Origin: Oncomelania hupensis
Lineage: Eukaryota; Mollusca; Gastropoda; Littorinimorpha; Pomatiopsidae
Reading direction: 5' to 3'
NCBI GenBank assembly: GCA_036898135.1
Contig: CM072514.1
Coordinates: 6,171,029-6,235,028, forward strand
DNA: 64,000 nucleotides
The notes below the pieces were generated by a model that made no database searches, was not told where the DNA came from, and saw only the letters and a list, made by a program, of their open reading frames with translations. Positions within the stretch are counted from its first letter, which is position 1. The number at the start of each line of letters is the position of its first letter. Shown here piece after piece: positions 19,535-32,130 of this stretch. A program made the translations under genes and the position numbers.

Positions 19535-20083
19535 AAGAACTTGAAACGTTCCATTTCACACTAAGATGAAAATGGCACCCCTGAATAGACCTCTACAAAG
19601 CACACAGAGACGTCCTGTCCGGAAAAGACTTTCTATGCCTGGGTGCAGGTAGAAGGGGAGGGGAGAGGGAGTGCTCTATGATGCATTGAGTCAAGTACAA
19701 AGTAATACTTCACTGCTGCAAGTGAATTACCTTTTGTATGGATCACGTACAAATAATTGTTTGTTTTGCAAGCTCACAGAAGTTAATTAAGCAAGTTTAA
19801 TAATTACCTTTAAGAGGAGAGCGAGTGTTCCATGATGCTTTGAGTTAATTAAATAAATGAGTAACATTTTACAAGGGTAAAAGTAAGGGAAGGGGGAGTG
19901 TGATAAGATGCCAACAGTCAAGTACACACTTTACTGCACCTTTAGTTTGGATCACATTAACAATAATTATTTGTGTTTATTTTTTTGTTTTTTGCAAGCA
20001 CACAGAAGATGTGTTTGTGTATTATGTCTTTTTATGAGGAGAGGATGTGTTCTATGATGCCTTTAGTCAAGTACAAAGTAATA

Positions 20084-20652
20084 GACAATGGCTCCCGACA
20101 GGAAGTCCTCTCAAGGATCGCAAAAACAACTGCTGCCCTGGCGAGGTTGAAGCCAATTTGGAAAGACAGGACCATCAGTTTACATTCCAAGGTAAGACTG
20201 CTGCGCTCTCTTGTCATCTCCATCTTCCTATACGCTTGCAAGACATGGACCCTCACAGTAGAAGCATGAAGATGAGGTGCTACAGAAGATTTCTGGGCAT
20301 TTCCTACACCAGCACATCACCAACGACGAAGTCCGACAGACCATCACACAAGCCATTGGACAACACGATGACCTGCTCACAGTGGTAAAAAAAACAGAAA
20401 CTCCGATGGCATGGCCACGTCACCAGATCATCAGGTCTTGCAAAGACTATCCTGCAAGGCACAGTGCAAGGAGGTAGAAGAAGGAGACCGAAAAAGATGT
20501 GGGAGGACAACATTCGAGAAAGGACTGGTTTGACACTGAGCGAAACCATGAGGGTTGCTGAAGACAGGGAAAGATAAAGTACGCTGGTTAAACGATCATC
20601 TGTGGTGCTCCTACGACCTCCGAGTTACGGGATAGGACAGGAATAGGCTAGG
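20084..20652 (+). mobile_element. LINE 3' fragment with 9-bp target duplication
   Basis: 5'-truncated copy from the NGSRQEVLSRIA region to the tail. It has a short internal deletion where AACGAAGAATACAA should be and several frameshifts. AAAGTAATA flanks both ends (20075-20083 and 20653-20661), showing insertion into one of the 200-bp tandem units of the host transposon. Confidence 0.9.
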
Positions 20653-21169
20653 AAAGTAATACATCACTGCTGCAAGTAGATCACAGTTTGTTAGATCACA
20701 TTAAATTAAAAAGGATTCTTTTTATTGACATTTTGTTTGCAAGCGCATAGAAGATGTGTAGGTTTATGAAAAAACTATGTGTTGTTTCTTTAGGCTTGTC
20801 ATGTTTTACCGTTGACATTACAAGTACATGAAGTTTTTTTGTTTTTCTTTATGTTATTGATTAAATGAAAAAAAAATTCAATATTGCCTATTTTGTGTTT
20901 TTGTCTTTTAAAAACTTTCTTATGCCTATCTGAAGTTTCACTTCTTGCCTATCTCAGCTTTTGTTAGTGCTCATTCTGCCTAAATCAGTTTGCAGGCAAA
21001 CGAACACACATTTCTCAAAACTGGCTTCAACATACATTGGCAACTTCATTCTGTGAAGATATATGCAAAAAAAATCTTTAAAGAATTTTCAGTTTAAAAA
21101 ATAACATGTTTTTTATCGTTTATCTCGAAACTATGAAAATTGAGTTAGGCAATTATCTTATGAGCGTGA

Positions 21170-22511
21170 CGTGCACGTGTCCTTATGTGTGCATTCTGCT
21201 GTATGTTTCTAAAATCACCAATGTGTTGTTATAGGCGATAAACGAAGCACTGAACTGCTAATTCCTTCAGCATCCTGGATGCCGTTTTCGAGCACAGTTG
21301 ACATGAAGTAAATAACTGATAGTGTATCTTTGGACAAAGTTATTTTCAATGGGATTATAATTTATGTATTAAGGACAAGATTGCAAGCTGTTCAAACGTA
21401 TTTCCAGACAGTCGCAAGCACATCTAAAAAGTTTTCCAAATTTTCAAAAGTATTGATTTTCGGATTTTTACTGTCTTGTTTTGTTCCACACAGAAGTAAA
21501 ATGGAAACAGAGCGACACCCCAATTTCTGAACTATTTGGAAGCAAAAAAGTTATCAAAATCGGTTTTGCCAATTGTGAGATAAAGCGCACAACTTGTTTA
21601 TAAAACAGAGCAGCACAGCTATCTTGACCTCTAAGAAGTGCAACTAGGTGTGATCTAAATTCTTAACACTAGCAGTAGTTATAGTATCTGCATGGTACAA
21701 ATCATCAAGTGCGATTCTGTTATCGTTGAGGTAAGGCACACATTTGTTTTAGACCAAAGAAGTAATATTGGGAGCTACGGACCGACCGACTGCTCGACAA
21801 CCGAACTGCAACTGAATGATTCACCATGAGTTGAAGTACCAGTATACCAAACAATCAACAACACCGGTTAAGCCTTTTGTAGTTGTTGAGATATTGAGAG
21901 AAACGCGTTTGGCAACAAAGCGACACCAGCGATCTTGACCTTTGTGGTAGAGCAAGTTTAATGGCACGGTAGGCTCCCGTCCATATTAACCTAGGTAATG
22001 TTTCAATGAAGTTTGGTCAAAACACGTGCAGTAGTTCTAGAAATAAAGCAGGCAACAGACCGACAGAATGATCCGGACCGACATTTGGTTCGTACTGATT
22101 CCCGACCAAATCAAAAATTTTCCACATATTATTTGGAACCCCAGATCGGTGAGTCACTTCTCTATCAGTGTTGAAGTAGTTTATCTGCACGTCATATGTT
22201 ATGCTTGGGGCACTCTGACTCGGACAAGAAGCAACAAAATGGTATCCATTCAAGTATTGAAGAGTCGAGGTAATTATTTACCATCCTTATAACACAAAGA
22301 CAATGTGACACGTAAGGGACAAGTACACGTTCTCTTTTAAATCATAGAACATTACATTAGGGCGAAGAGAAATAAAAATAATTATTGTTTCTAAATGCAT
22401 ATATTGGCTACATTCATTTTTGTACAGAAAGGCTTCTATTGGCTTTTCTTTCGCGCAATCCAGAATCGTTTTTCACACACTCCAACACACAGTATGTCAT
22501 CCAAACAATAT
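21170..22511. other. Non-coding stretch, no gene recognised
   Basis: Short frames only, none with recognisable domains. Contains the motif GACCGACCGACTGCTCGACA near 21780 and no clear repeat family. Confidence 0.4.
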
Positions 22512-22966
22512 TCGTAAGGTCGTTGGGGCACCACTGATGATCGTTTGACTAGCGTACTCCATCTTTCTTTGTCCTCAGCAACCCTCATAACTTCGCTCAG
22601 TGTCAAGGTAGTCCATTCTCGAATGTCGTCCTCCCACCTCTTTTTATGTCTTCTCATCTTCTGCCTCCTTGCATTGTGCCTTGCATGATTATCTTTGCAA
22701 GGCCTGATGCTCTGGTGACGTGGCCACGCCATCGGAGTTTCTGTTTCTTCACCACTGTGAGCATGTCATCGTGTTGTCCAATGGCTTCAATTGTGTGAGG
22801 GTCTGTCGGACTTCGTCGTTGGTGATGTGCTGGGTATAGGAAATGCCCAGAAGTCTACTGTAGCACTTCATCTCCATGCTGTGTATTCTTCCTTGTAGAT
22901 CTGCTGTGAGGGTAAATGTTTGGAAGATGGAGATGACAAGGGAGCGCAGCAGACGTACACTTTGTT
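22512..22966 (-). mobile_element. LINE 3' fragment
   Basis: Minus-strand copy of the RTE-like LINE end: VRLLRSLVISIF, then the QHITNDEVRQT block and a degenerate terminal domain. Frameshifted and lacking the GGATA tail. Confidence 0.85.
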
Positions 22967-23605
22967 TTCTTTGCATTAACAGAACCCCAGCAGTGGTTTT
23001 CTGTATTTGGGGCACTGATGTACTGTTGCAGGTATACCAGCTACCAAGCTAAGCTACCTCCGAGTATGCAGCCCAAGCAGGTCATTAATGCTTTTGAACA
23101 GCTGGAAACCAGAAGCTCAGGTCACAGCAAGTATTGAAAGGTAGATTTGTTGGCTTTTTGGTCAGAAAGCAGAAGACAATGTGAAAGCTGCAGGTACAAC
23201 TGCCAAATGACACGCACCAGCGATAAGAATGCTCACCCTTGTAATAAAGGAGGCGCTTTGCTTCTGTGTGTTTATCCACATCTGCTGCAAATAATTATGT
23301 GAGAATGTGGTGTACTTTCTACTCCACTGTGAGCAGAGATTTTATCAATTAGTTAAATCGGTTGTATTGTCGTTCTTGTTGTTTTCATTATCCTCACTAA
23401 TTTTTTTCCCTTAGATCACCACGAAGCTTGGTTTTGTATCCTTCATGTTGTTATTATTATTAGTTGTAGTAGTACTGTTATTATTATTGTTATCATTGTT
23501 ACCATATATTATTAGTCTTGTTGTTGTTGCTGCTGTTGAATTATTTTTTTAGTAGCTGTATTGTTATTATTATTATTTTATTTTTATAATTACTCTTATG
23601 ATTAC

Positions 23606-23655
<50 letters not shown>
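22967..23655. other. Non-coding stretch with TNN-rich DNA and a GTA microsatellite
   Basis: T-rich sequence with scattered TTATTA and TTGTTG triplets from 23440, then perfect GTA repeats at about 23606-23655. No gene is seen. Confidence 0.6.
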
Positions 23656-24165
23656 ACAGCAGCTGAGATCGAAAACAGCTTTGACAGCGAAGAACTGTTG
23701 GAACTGGGAGACTTCCACAGCAAAGAAGACATCGATGATGTTAAGCTAGGACCAAGCTTGACGGAAGGTCAAAAGATGGAGCTCAAGGACCTTATGGGCG
23801 AGTTTCCCCATAACTTCAATGATGTCCCAGGCTCTACGACTTTAGTCGAACATGAAGTCCACACCCAGACCTGGAAGGAGCATCTGCAGACCTTGAGAGA
23901 GCCGTTCCACCGTCCCGCAGAAGCCAACCTGACCGTGAGACCCAGCGAATGCATTCTGGGAGCTGACAACGTCGACTGCGTCGGACATCCGACGGGAGAG
24001 AGTAAAGTTGTTGATAGTGATTTGGAGAGTTGCTGTGAAAGTTGTTGAGTTGAGTTGAGAATTGTATGCAGTTGTTGATGTGTGCTGAATAAAAGCGGAA
24101 AACTTCATACGTCGACTTTGTGACTTGTATGCTGTTTGGACGGGTTGCGTGGATAAACGAATCTG
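23656..24165 (+). mobile_element. Gypsy-type retrotransposon fragment with LTR piece
   Basis: A frame at 23667-24048 reads the protease-to-RT linker of Ty3/Gypsy pol (LTEGQKMELKDLMGEF, DVPGSTTLVEHEVHT) and then jumps, after about 35 residues of poor match, to the palm end of RT (ANLTVRPSECILGADNVD). The core of RT is deleted. From about 24010 the sequence is LTR-like (AATAAAAGCGG near 24090), shared with 40800-41035 and 41845-42075. Confidence 0.75.
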
Positions 24166-24265
24166 AGTTACACAACTATCAGGAATTCAAGCATCGGGGC
24201 TGAATCAGATACTGATAGAAAACTCCAACATCAAATGAGTGTAACATTTTGCATTTTCACAATTT

Positions 24266-27200
24266 CACGTTACTACAGGTTCAACGACCACGTGCTCAGG
24301 GCCAAGGCGAGCCACACTGTATTCGTGGATTTCGGCTGTGGCCAACAGCCTGGAGAGGATTGGGCCCTGCCAGGTCTTTTTTTGCCCAAGACACAACACA
24401 TGATGAGGCTATCCACTAATTCCATGCCGGATCGGTCGTCGCCCGGCTACACAAGGACCGCGCCTTCCGTTGGCCACCAGGACGGAGGTGAAAAGTATGC
24501 TACTGATGGACAAATTAGCAAGATCCGCACGAGAAACAACATCGTCATAGGAACCTGGAATGTCAGGACCCTAACTGCGGAAGGAAAATTAGAAGAACTG
24601 GCCCACGAGCTGGACCACTATCGATGGAACGTTCTAGGTATCAGCGAACTGCGCTGGAAAGGCCTAGGTGAAACTACGACTGACAAAGGCCACAAGCTCT
24701 ATTTCAGCGGTAGAGATGACAGGCACGAACACGGCGTTGGATTCTTGGTCCACAAGAACATTCTAGCCACTGTCATGGGTTGCCGCCCAGTCTCCAGTAG
24801 ACTCATTACCATCCGTCTGAGAGCAACCCCTTTCAACATTACCATCATCCAGGCCTATGCCCCAACATCAGACTATGAAGACAGCGAAGTGGAGGATTTT
24901 TATGAAAATATACAGGCGGTCCTTGACCAAGTGCCGAAGAAGGACATAGTCATAGTGCAAGGCGACTGGAATGCCAAGGTTGGCCAAGATGCGCACCACA
25001 ACTGGGGAGACACATGCGGACCCCACTGCAACAACGAGACAAATGACAGGGGTCTGAGGCTATTGGAGTTTGCCAGATACAACAATCTGGTACTGGCAAA
25101 CACGCTTGGTCTCCACAAAAAAAATCCAGACGATGGACATGGCACAGTCCCGGCGGGGAACATCACAACCAGATCGACTACATCATGGTCAAGAAACGCT
25201 TCAGATCAAGCATCAACATTGGCAGGACACGCACTTTTCCAGGAGCAGACATTGGAAGTGACCACGATCTCGTGATGATGTCTTTCCGGCTCCATTTGAA
25301 GAGAGTAAATACAGCAAAGTGCACTAGGCTGAAGTTCGACCTGGACAAACTGCAAGACCCGGAGGTGGCAAAAATATTTCAGGCCACAATTGGAGGGAAA
25401 TTTGCACCACTGCTTATTTTGGGGGCAGGCGAAGTAGATGTCAACACCATGACCAATACCTTCAACTCAGCTGTAACAGATGCCGCCACTGAGATCCTTG
25501 GCAAGCACCGACCAAAGAAGAAGCCGTGGATCACACCTGAACTTTTGGATCTGTGTGATAAACGAAGAGAGTTAAAAAAGAAAAAGAACACCACACAGGG
25601 AGCTGATGTCTACCGAAAAATCAACAATGACATCCGAAAAGGCATGCGCACAGCAAAGGAGAACTGGATAGAAGATCAATGCCAGGAAATAGAGAACAAT
25701 CTGAACAGGAACAACAGCAAGAAGGCCTACCAGACTGTGAAGCGGCTGACAAGTGTTAAACAGCCCAAAGTCTCCACTATCCAAAGCAAGTCTGGCATTT
25801 GCCTTACAAAGAACAAGAAGTCTTGGACAGATGGACAGAGTACTGCTCTGACCTTTACAACCATACACCAAATGGAGACCCATCAGTTCTAGCATGTCCC
25901 GAGAGCAGAGAAGAAGAAGAAATCCTCCCAATTCTCCGGGAAGAAGTTAAGGCAGCAGTGCAATCGCTGAAGAAAGGGAAGTCAGCGGGAGTGGACAACA
26001 TACCAGCGGAACTGCTACAAGCAGGAGGAGAAGCGATGACTGATGCTCTCACCATTATCTGTAACAAGATCTGGCAGAGTGGGGAATGGCCTACACCATG
26101 GACCCAGTCGCTTGTCATCACTCTTCCCAAAAAAGGTAACCTTCAGGAGTGTGAAAATTACCGCACCATCAGCCTCATCAGCCATCCCAGCAAGGTCCTC
26201 CTGAAAATAATACTCAACAGGTTGAAACCACAAGTGAACAAATCATAGCTGAAGAACAAGCAGGATTCATGGCAGGGCGAAGTACCACTGAACAGATTTT
26301 CAACCTCAGAATAATCTGTGAGAAATACCTACAGCACCAACAACATCTATATCATGTGTTCATAGACTTCAAGAAGGCATTTGACCGAGTCTGGCATGCA
26401 GCTCTATGGGCAACCATGAAAGTGTACAACATCAGCCCTAAAATTATAGAAGTCATCAAAAGCCTGTATGACAAGGCTACCAGTGCAGTCCTCCATAACA
26501 GCGTCATCGGGAACTGGTTCAGAACAACAATCGGTGTGCGTCAAGGATGCCTACTCTCTCCAACACTCTTCAACATCTTCCTAGAGAGCATCAAGTCAGA
26601 TGCTCTTGCAGATCACGAAGGCACAGTCAGCATAGGGGGCAGAGCAATCTCCAATCTTCGTTTTGCGGATGATATTGATGGATTGGCTGGAGAGGAACAA
26701 GAACTTGAACAGCTTGTACAGAGGCTTGACACCACCTCCAGAACTTATGGAATGGAAATAAGTGCAGAGAAGACCAAAATGATGACCAACAACACCAATG
26801 GCATCAACACGGACATCAAAGTACAAGGCCAATCCCTCAACACAGTGCACAGCTTCAAATATTTAGGAGCCATTGTGTCAGACAATGGGTCTCGACAGGA
26901 AGTCCTCTCCAGGATCGCACAAACAACTGCTGCCCTGACAAGGTTGAAGCCTATTTGGAAAGACAGAACCATCAGTCTACATTCCAAAGTAAGACTGCTG
27001 CGCTCTCTGGTCATCTCCATCTTCCTATATGCTTGCGAAGCATGGACCCTCACAGCAGATCTCCAACGAAGAATACAAAGCATGGAGATGAGGTGCTACA
27101 GAAGACTTCTGTGCATTTCCTATACCCAACACATCACCAACGTTGAAGTCCGACAGACCATCACACAAGCCATTGGACAACACGATGACCTGCTCACAGT

Positions 27201-27466
27201 GGTGAAGAAACGGAAACTCCGATGGTATGGCCACGTCACCAGATCATCAGGCCTTGCAAAGACCATTCTGCAAGGCACAGTGCAAGGAGGTAGAAGAAGG
27301 GGGAGACCGAAAAAGAGGTGGGAGGACAACATTCGAGAATGGACTGGTTTGACACTGAGCGAAGCCATGAGGGCTGCTGAGGACAGAGAAAGATGGAGTA
27401 TGCTGGTTAAGCGATCATCTGTGGTGCCCCTACGACCTTCGGGTTATGGGACAGGATAGGATAGGA

Positions 27467-27468
<2 letters not shown>
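24266..27468 (+). mobile_element. Longest single LINE copy (RTE-like, endonuclease-RT)
   Basis: Near-complete copy, 5'-truncated about 150 bp relative to 44116. Endonuclease: IGTWNVRTLTAEGKLEEL, FNITIIQAYAPTSDYEDSEV, VQGDWNAKVGQDAHHNWG, ADIGSDHDLVMM. Reverse transcriptase: PAELLQAGGEA, FIDFKKAFDRVWHAALW, GVRQGCLLSPTLFNIF, NLRFADDIDGLAGEE (FADD catalytic). C-terminal domain: RKLRWYGHVTRSSGLAKTIL, GRPKKRWEDNIREWTG. Frame breaks at an A-run near 25117, near 25805 and near 26235 disable it. The last frame (26269-27459) is an intact 396-residue RT half. It ends in GGATA repeats followed by an ATT microsatellite. Confidence 0.95.
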
Positions 27469-27521
<53 letters not shown>

Positions 27522-27523
27522 GT
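27467..27523. repeat. ATT microsatellite at LINE end
   Basis: About 18 ATT units directly after the LINE tail. It may be a target site or an extension of the tail. Confidence 0.9.
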
Positions 27524-28299
27524 TGTTGTTATTAAATCACCATCGTCACATTCATTAGGTTTCCACCAGTACTCAGTATTGTAATTTTAAAAAGATTGTT
27601 TTGCTGAAGTCATTAGTACTTTGACGCACCTAGCTATTCCAGGAACATAATAATAGTATATTGTAGTCCATTGTAGATGTCTTTAGTGCAAGGTATAAGC
27701 AGACATGAATGGAGGGGTTGGTGCGCGCGGAAACATGTGTGTGTAGGTATACATGGGTGTATGTGCGTGCATGGATGTATATATCGGTATGGAAGTTGCG
27801 TATGATAGTATATCAATTGTATTAATATTGTATGTCTATGTTTTGAATGGTTTTGATGTTGTTATCTCTTTTCTTGCACTGCAAAACAAATATCCTGCAG
27901 CTATCTCTACAGTGTTAGGGGGCGTGCCTAAAAACACATACCTACATCCTAGCACTCGATTATACAGGGGTTTCTGTAAAACTGCTGCTTGGATCCGTCC
28001 TGTGACGTATCTGCTATCTACTTCTATCCAAGATATTCACAGCAGCTCAATGCCTATGTGAGCAGCACTCTTAGGTTCTCCCACATTTTGCTGGCTGCGG
28101 GCTATTTATAGCTTGCCTACATCCTCCATTTCAGTGAAAGAAAAGGAAAGGGGAACAACGAAGCTTAACGTCCTATTGCATCAGCGTTAAGGACGATCAC
28201 CACGTCGCCACCCTGACAACAATGATTATCATCAACATATCAAAGATGAGATCCTACAGATAAAGCTATTTATAGCTAGCCTGGCTGAACTAGCTTCAA
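27524..28299. other. Non-coding stretch, no gene recognised
   Basis: GTGTATGTG-rich sequence at 27730-27790 and a GAACAACGAAGCTTAACGTC segment near 28155 that reads like a dispersed repeat. No domain in any frame. Confidence 0.4.
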
Positions 28300-29497
28300 A
28301 ACCTAAAAGCTTTGGTTGAGTCGGTGTGTATTGGGCAAGTGGTCGTCGGTTTCGTCAAGCCCGCTCCTTGTAGTTCGAATGTCTTGTCCGTCAAGTCCGA
28401 GCGCGATACAAGAGACTCACAAACTATTGCATCGTATGACAGTGTCATAGAGACAATTCGCGGCTTTACCGTTGACCTTGACCGTGTCTGTCACCGATGG
28501 GTGATCTCCGATGGCGTGGGGATTTGTACAGGTGCTCTGTGTTAATACTCTATGAGCTAGCCGGCAATCGCGCTCGTCTCTTCGTTGGGCTGCCAACTTA
28601 AAACATTCCGCGGTGGAGTGATTCGTTTTGTTGCAGAACGAACAAAACCGTCTCTGTTCTGCGGGACCTCTTTTATCGAATTCCGCGATGGGTCCTCTAT
28701 TTGGTCCAGGTTTGTGGTGGGTAGGGCGAATCGCGGTGCCCTCGCCCCTGTGGGGGCTTCGTTTCGGAACCTCTTTCCCGTTAGGCTTTAGGTCTTGCCT
28801 GAAGCTCTTGGCTTCGCCGTGGGCGGCCACGTACCTATCTGCGACCTTGACCAGATCATATAGCCTTTCCGCGCCCTGCTCTACTGAGAATGTTTTTAGC
28901 TCGGAGGACATGGTCTCCCGTAGCTGTTCCCACACAAATAGTTCGGTCAGTCCGCCATGCGTCTTCTCAGGGGCTGACTGGCTAACCCACTTATCCAGCA
29001 GTGTGGACAGACGATCTGAGAACTGCGCGTAACTTTCTCCTTTCATTATCCGATTGGTGCGGAATTTTAGCCGGTAGCATTCTCCTGTGAGTTCGAATCC
29101 CGTTAGGAGTGCCTCTTTTACTCATAGTCAATCGCTCTGTCAGTCGGTAGCTTACTGTAGATGTCATATGCCTTTCCTCTTAACCCTTGACTAAGCTTAA
29201 AATCCCAATGGGTATGTTCCAACTTGTACTCTGTTGCTAGGCGCTCAAACCTAGTCAGATAGAGATCTAGACCTTCTTCTCTGTCATTGAATGGCCCAAG
29301 TGGAAACGACATACCTAGTACGGGGTGGGTGGCTACATCTAGTTGATCTGAGTGGGGAGGGGTTGTGGCAGAACTGGAGGGTTCATATCCTAGACTCCTC
29401 AAATACAAATCATGCTGTCTGTCTCGTTCTTTTTTCTGCCAGCTCAAATTCCAGTCTCCTAACTTCTGCTTCTCTCTCTCTGCTGCTATTTTCTTCT

Positions 29498-29560
<63 letters not shown>

Positions 29561-29930
29561 TTCTCTCTCTGCTGCTTCTCTTTCTGCTAGCTGCTATTCG
29601 CTTAACTTCTGCTTCTCTGTCTGCTTCTATTTTTTTTCTGTTTCTCTCTGCTTCTCTATCTGCTGCTTCTCTTTCTGCTGCTATTTTCTTCTGTCCTCTT
29701 TCTGCTTCTATTTCTAGTTTCTTCTGTTCTCTCTCTGCTTCTATTTCTAGTTTCTTCTGTTCTGTTTCTATTTTCTTCTGCTCTTTCTCTGCTGCTCTCT
29801 CTGCCTTAGCTTCCTGCTTCTCCACCTCTGTATTGATATACGCAATTAGATCTGCTCCTGCTAGGTGTAATGCTTCTCCTAATTCCTTAAAGCGCAATCT
29901 CAAGGCTACTGGGTCTGACGTTGTCAAAAG
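28300..29930 (-). pseudogene. LTR-retrotransposon gag and protease start, frameshifted
   Basis: Read on the minus strand, 29927 to 29118 gives an N-terminal coiled coil (EKQEAKAERAAEKEQKK...) with a long RE repeat and a SCAN/capsid-like block (LDLYLTRFERLATEYKLEHT). A one-base loss near 29118 shifts the frame; it then continues at 29046 with SYAQFSDRLSTLLDKW to a CCHC zinc knuckle (CSFCNKTNHSTAEC). Below 28440 a further shifted stretch resembles the start of an aspartic protease (LYDT, then LVSRSDLTDKTFELQGAG). RT and integrase are missing. It belongs to the element whose 5' LTR is 30345-32358. Confidence 0.85.
29499..29556. repeat. CT dinucleotide repeat inside gag
   Basis: Nearly 60 bp of CT which, on the minus strand, reads as an in-frame Arg-Glu repeat in the gag coiled-coil region. 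Confidence 0.9.
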
Positions 29931-30344
29931 AGTCTATGACCAACCTCTAAATCACGTGGAATACAAAAACACTAGCAATATGGCAATTCAATAAAAACAA
30001 TGCAAAGACAACAAAATTCGTAATCAATAATAGAATAAAACAAGCAGTGAAATGGCATACAATAGTTACATAAGCAAACCTGCAAAGGAACTATGCAACA
30101 TACAAGCACAAAAAGAATTGAAGCAAAAAACAGTTTTTAGAAAATATGGTGCACCAAACACTGTCTTTTTACTACACTGACAACTATAGTTCTAACAACT
30201 ATTCTAAGTTATAATATACTACTATTATTTTTATCCTATCCAGTTGTACACAGATCATGTTATACCCAGTTCCTATTATACACAGATCCTGTTATACCCC
30301 GTTCCTATTATACACAGATCCTGGCAAGGCTCGCCAATTAAGAC
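29931..30344 (-). other. Leader of the gag-bearing LTR element with primer-binding site
   Basis: On the minus strand, TGGCGAGCCTTGCCAGGA (about 30317-30334) lies within about 12 bp of the LTR end and fits a tRNA primer-binding site. Next to it is a tandem leader repeat of about 37 bp (AGGATCTGTGTATAATAGGA, 30235-30320). Confidence 0.55.
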
Positions 30345-31579
30345 GTGACGGTGGGCCTATTGTTGCTGGGCTCTGCACAATGGATAGCTATTACCCACTC
30401 GTCTTTCGCCTGCGGGGATCGGCTAGTTAATCACCCTATGACTAATCTTAATACATTTATAAGTTTGGCCCGATCTGTGTAAGGTTACAGAGTTAGGGAG
30501 AAAAGTGTAAAGATTCACTGACACACTAGCTCTCACACAGCTATGAAACATAGGTAGTCCAGCCACTTGTTAACAGTAAATATCACACATTTATTTCCTC
30601 TACTCTATACAAAATCTTCTAATCACTATACTAACTTAAATGTCCAAAACGTAATATAACTATGATTAACTTAACAGTCCAAATTTCACTTCGAGTAGTT
30701 CGCTCCTTGGTGGGTCTATGCAGCTACTGTTCTTGATATTTGCTACTGTCTCATCATTGGGCTATTAGTTCTTTCTGTCCTATTGTTCGTTTTTTCTGGA
30801 AGAGTGGACTATCGCACAGTCCTTATAGATCAGTGTGTGTGCCCGTTTTCTATTGACTTAACTTTATAGTCGATGTGCGGTGTTGTTGTGTCCTCTTCTT
30901 GGTAGTAGACTAGTGAGCTAGTGGAGCACACTGCTCTCGCTGCTCAAGGTTGCAGGCCATGTGTCAGGGTTGCCTCTCGGTGGAGTTTTGTTCCCTGCCG
31001 TGGACCAAGATGCCTGCTCGTCTGCAAAATATGAGACGAACTTCTGCAACGCCTTGTTTACAAAGGTTGTGCAGAGAGTCAAACTGTTGGCAGAAATAGC
31101 CCTCAGTGAGGTCATCTCCACTTATATAGTTAAGAGACGAACAGTTTTTCTAAGTCCATAGTCCACTGGAATCTCCAACATAATTCCTATACATATATAC
31201 ATATATCATGGCTAAAATAAACACAGGGAGAAGTAATTAATAATATACACATTCTCCGGTACAGCCACTGGTCTGTGATAATACAAATAGGAGAAACAAT
31301 CGTTGGTCAGTGGGTTTACCTCATGGTTGGGAAACCGGTCGGGTTCGCCACGTGGTCAAGCAAAGTTATCATAACAGTCACAATTCTAAAACATGGCAAA
31401 GCTTCACTAACATAATCCAATAATCATATCAAATAATCGCGATGAAACAAACACTTGATCATTTACCTTCTTGACAATGTCAGGCTCTGGCTATACTGCG
31501 ATGAATGATTTTCATCCGTCAGCTGCGTAGTCTTACTGAGAGAGATCTATCAACGTGCGTCCTGCTACGATGATGTTCG

Positions 31580-31795
31580 GACAAAGACTGTTTGTTTGTT
31601 TGTAGATTATAGTCACACGACACTTTCGCATATAGGTGACTACTGGACCGATTTATACTGACACCAGCGGGCCAGTTGTTGGTAAAGGGGAAAATAATAT
31701 GATCACACGTTGACCAATCCGGGATTCGAACCAGCGACCTTTCGGTTACTAGCAAGACGCTCTTACCAACTGAGCTACCCGGCCCCTCAAGACAA
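31580..31795 (-). mobile_element. tRNA-derived SINE
   Basis: Minus strand: GGGCCGGGTAGCTCAGTTGG with TAAGAGC (A box) and GGTTCGAATCCCGG (B box) at about 31720-31788, then an unrelated body ending in a CAAA repeat near 31590. It has the polymerase III promoter layout but not a foldable tRNA acceptor stem, so a SINE head rather than a tRNA gene. Confidence 0.75.
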
Positions 31796-31814
31796 AGACT
31801 AACTATCTTCACGC

Positions 31815-32130
31815 TCTTGTCAGCTTGGGGTGTCGGATAGTGCAGTGGTTGGAGCACTCGCTACTGTGTCGAAAGTGAAGCACCGTCCGGTGCGGTTAGC
31901 ACTTGGATGGGTGACCGCTAAGGTGTAAAGCGACAAACAACAACGCCCCCAGTTGACTCAACTGTGATTGAGTACCTACTCTCTTGAGGGTGGGGAAGGT
32001 AAAGCAGCGAGGGAGAGAGTTGGGCATCACCCTCATTACGCTGGCCCAAGATAAGTGTGATCTCCAATATCACGCTCCCCTACGGCCACAAGGCTATGGG
32101 ACTACCTTTACCTTTTTTTTTTACCTTGTC
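31815..32130 (+). mobile_element. 5S rRNA-derived SINE (SINE3 type)
   Basis: GTGAAGCACCGTCCGG and TTAGCACTTGGATGGGTGAC at 31873-31917 copy the internal promoter of 5S rRNA. The body continues with GAGTACCTACTCTCTTGAGG and ends in TTTACC repeats and a T run, a family I know from molluscs. Confidence 0.8.

Larger units (their letters stand above)
18055..21169. mobile_element. DNA transposon with 29-bp terminal inverted repeats, invaded by retroelements
   Basis: The left end 18055-18083 (TCACGCTCATAACATAAATG...) matches the reverse complement of 21141-21169 with two mismatches. GCCTATCTCA/TGAGATAGGC motifs recur near both ends (about 18200, 18225, 18450, 20930, 20960), like sub-terminal transposase sites. 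Inside are a SINE-like copy, two LINE 3' fragments and roughly 200-bp imperfect tandem repeats (from about 19650, 19815, and 20035 continuing at 20653). Removing the insertions leaves about 1.7 kb. No target duplication is obvious. A possible first exon lies at 18242-18326. Confidence 0.75.

Noticed and set aside
29291..29994. Long leucine/serine frames on the plus strand
   Set aside because: They are the antisense of the gag coiled coil and CT repeat.
31719..31790. tRNA gene on the minus strand
   Set aside because: Both polymerase III boxes are present, but the acceptor and T stems do not pair well and a SINE body follows, so it is called a SINE head.
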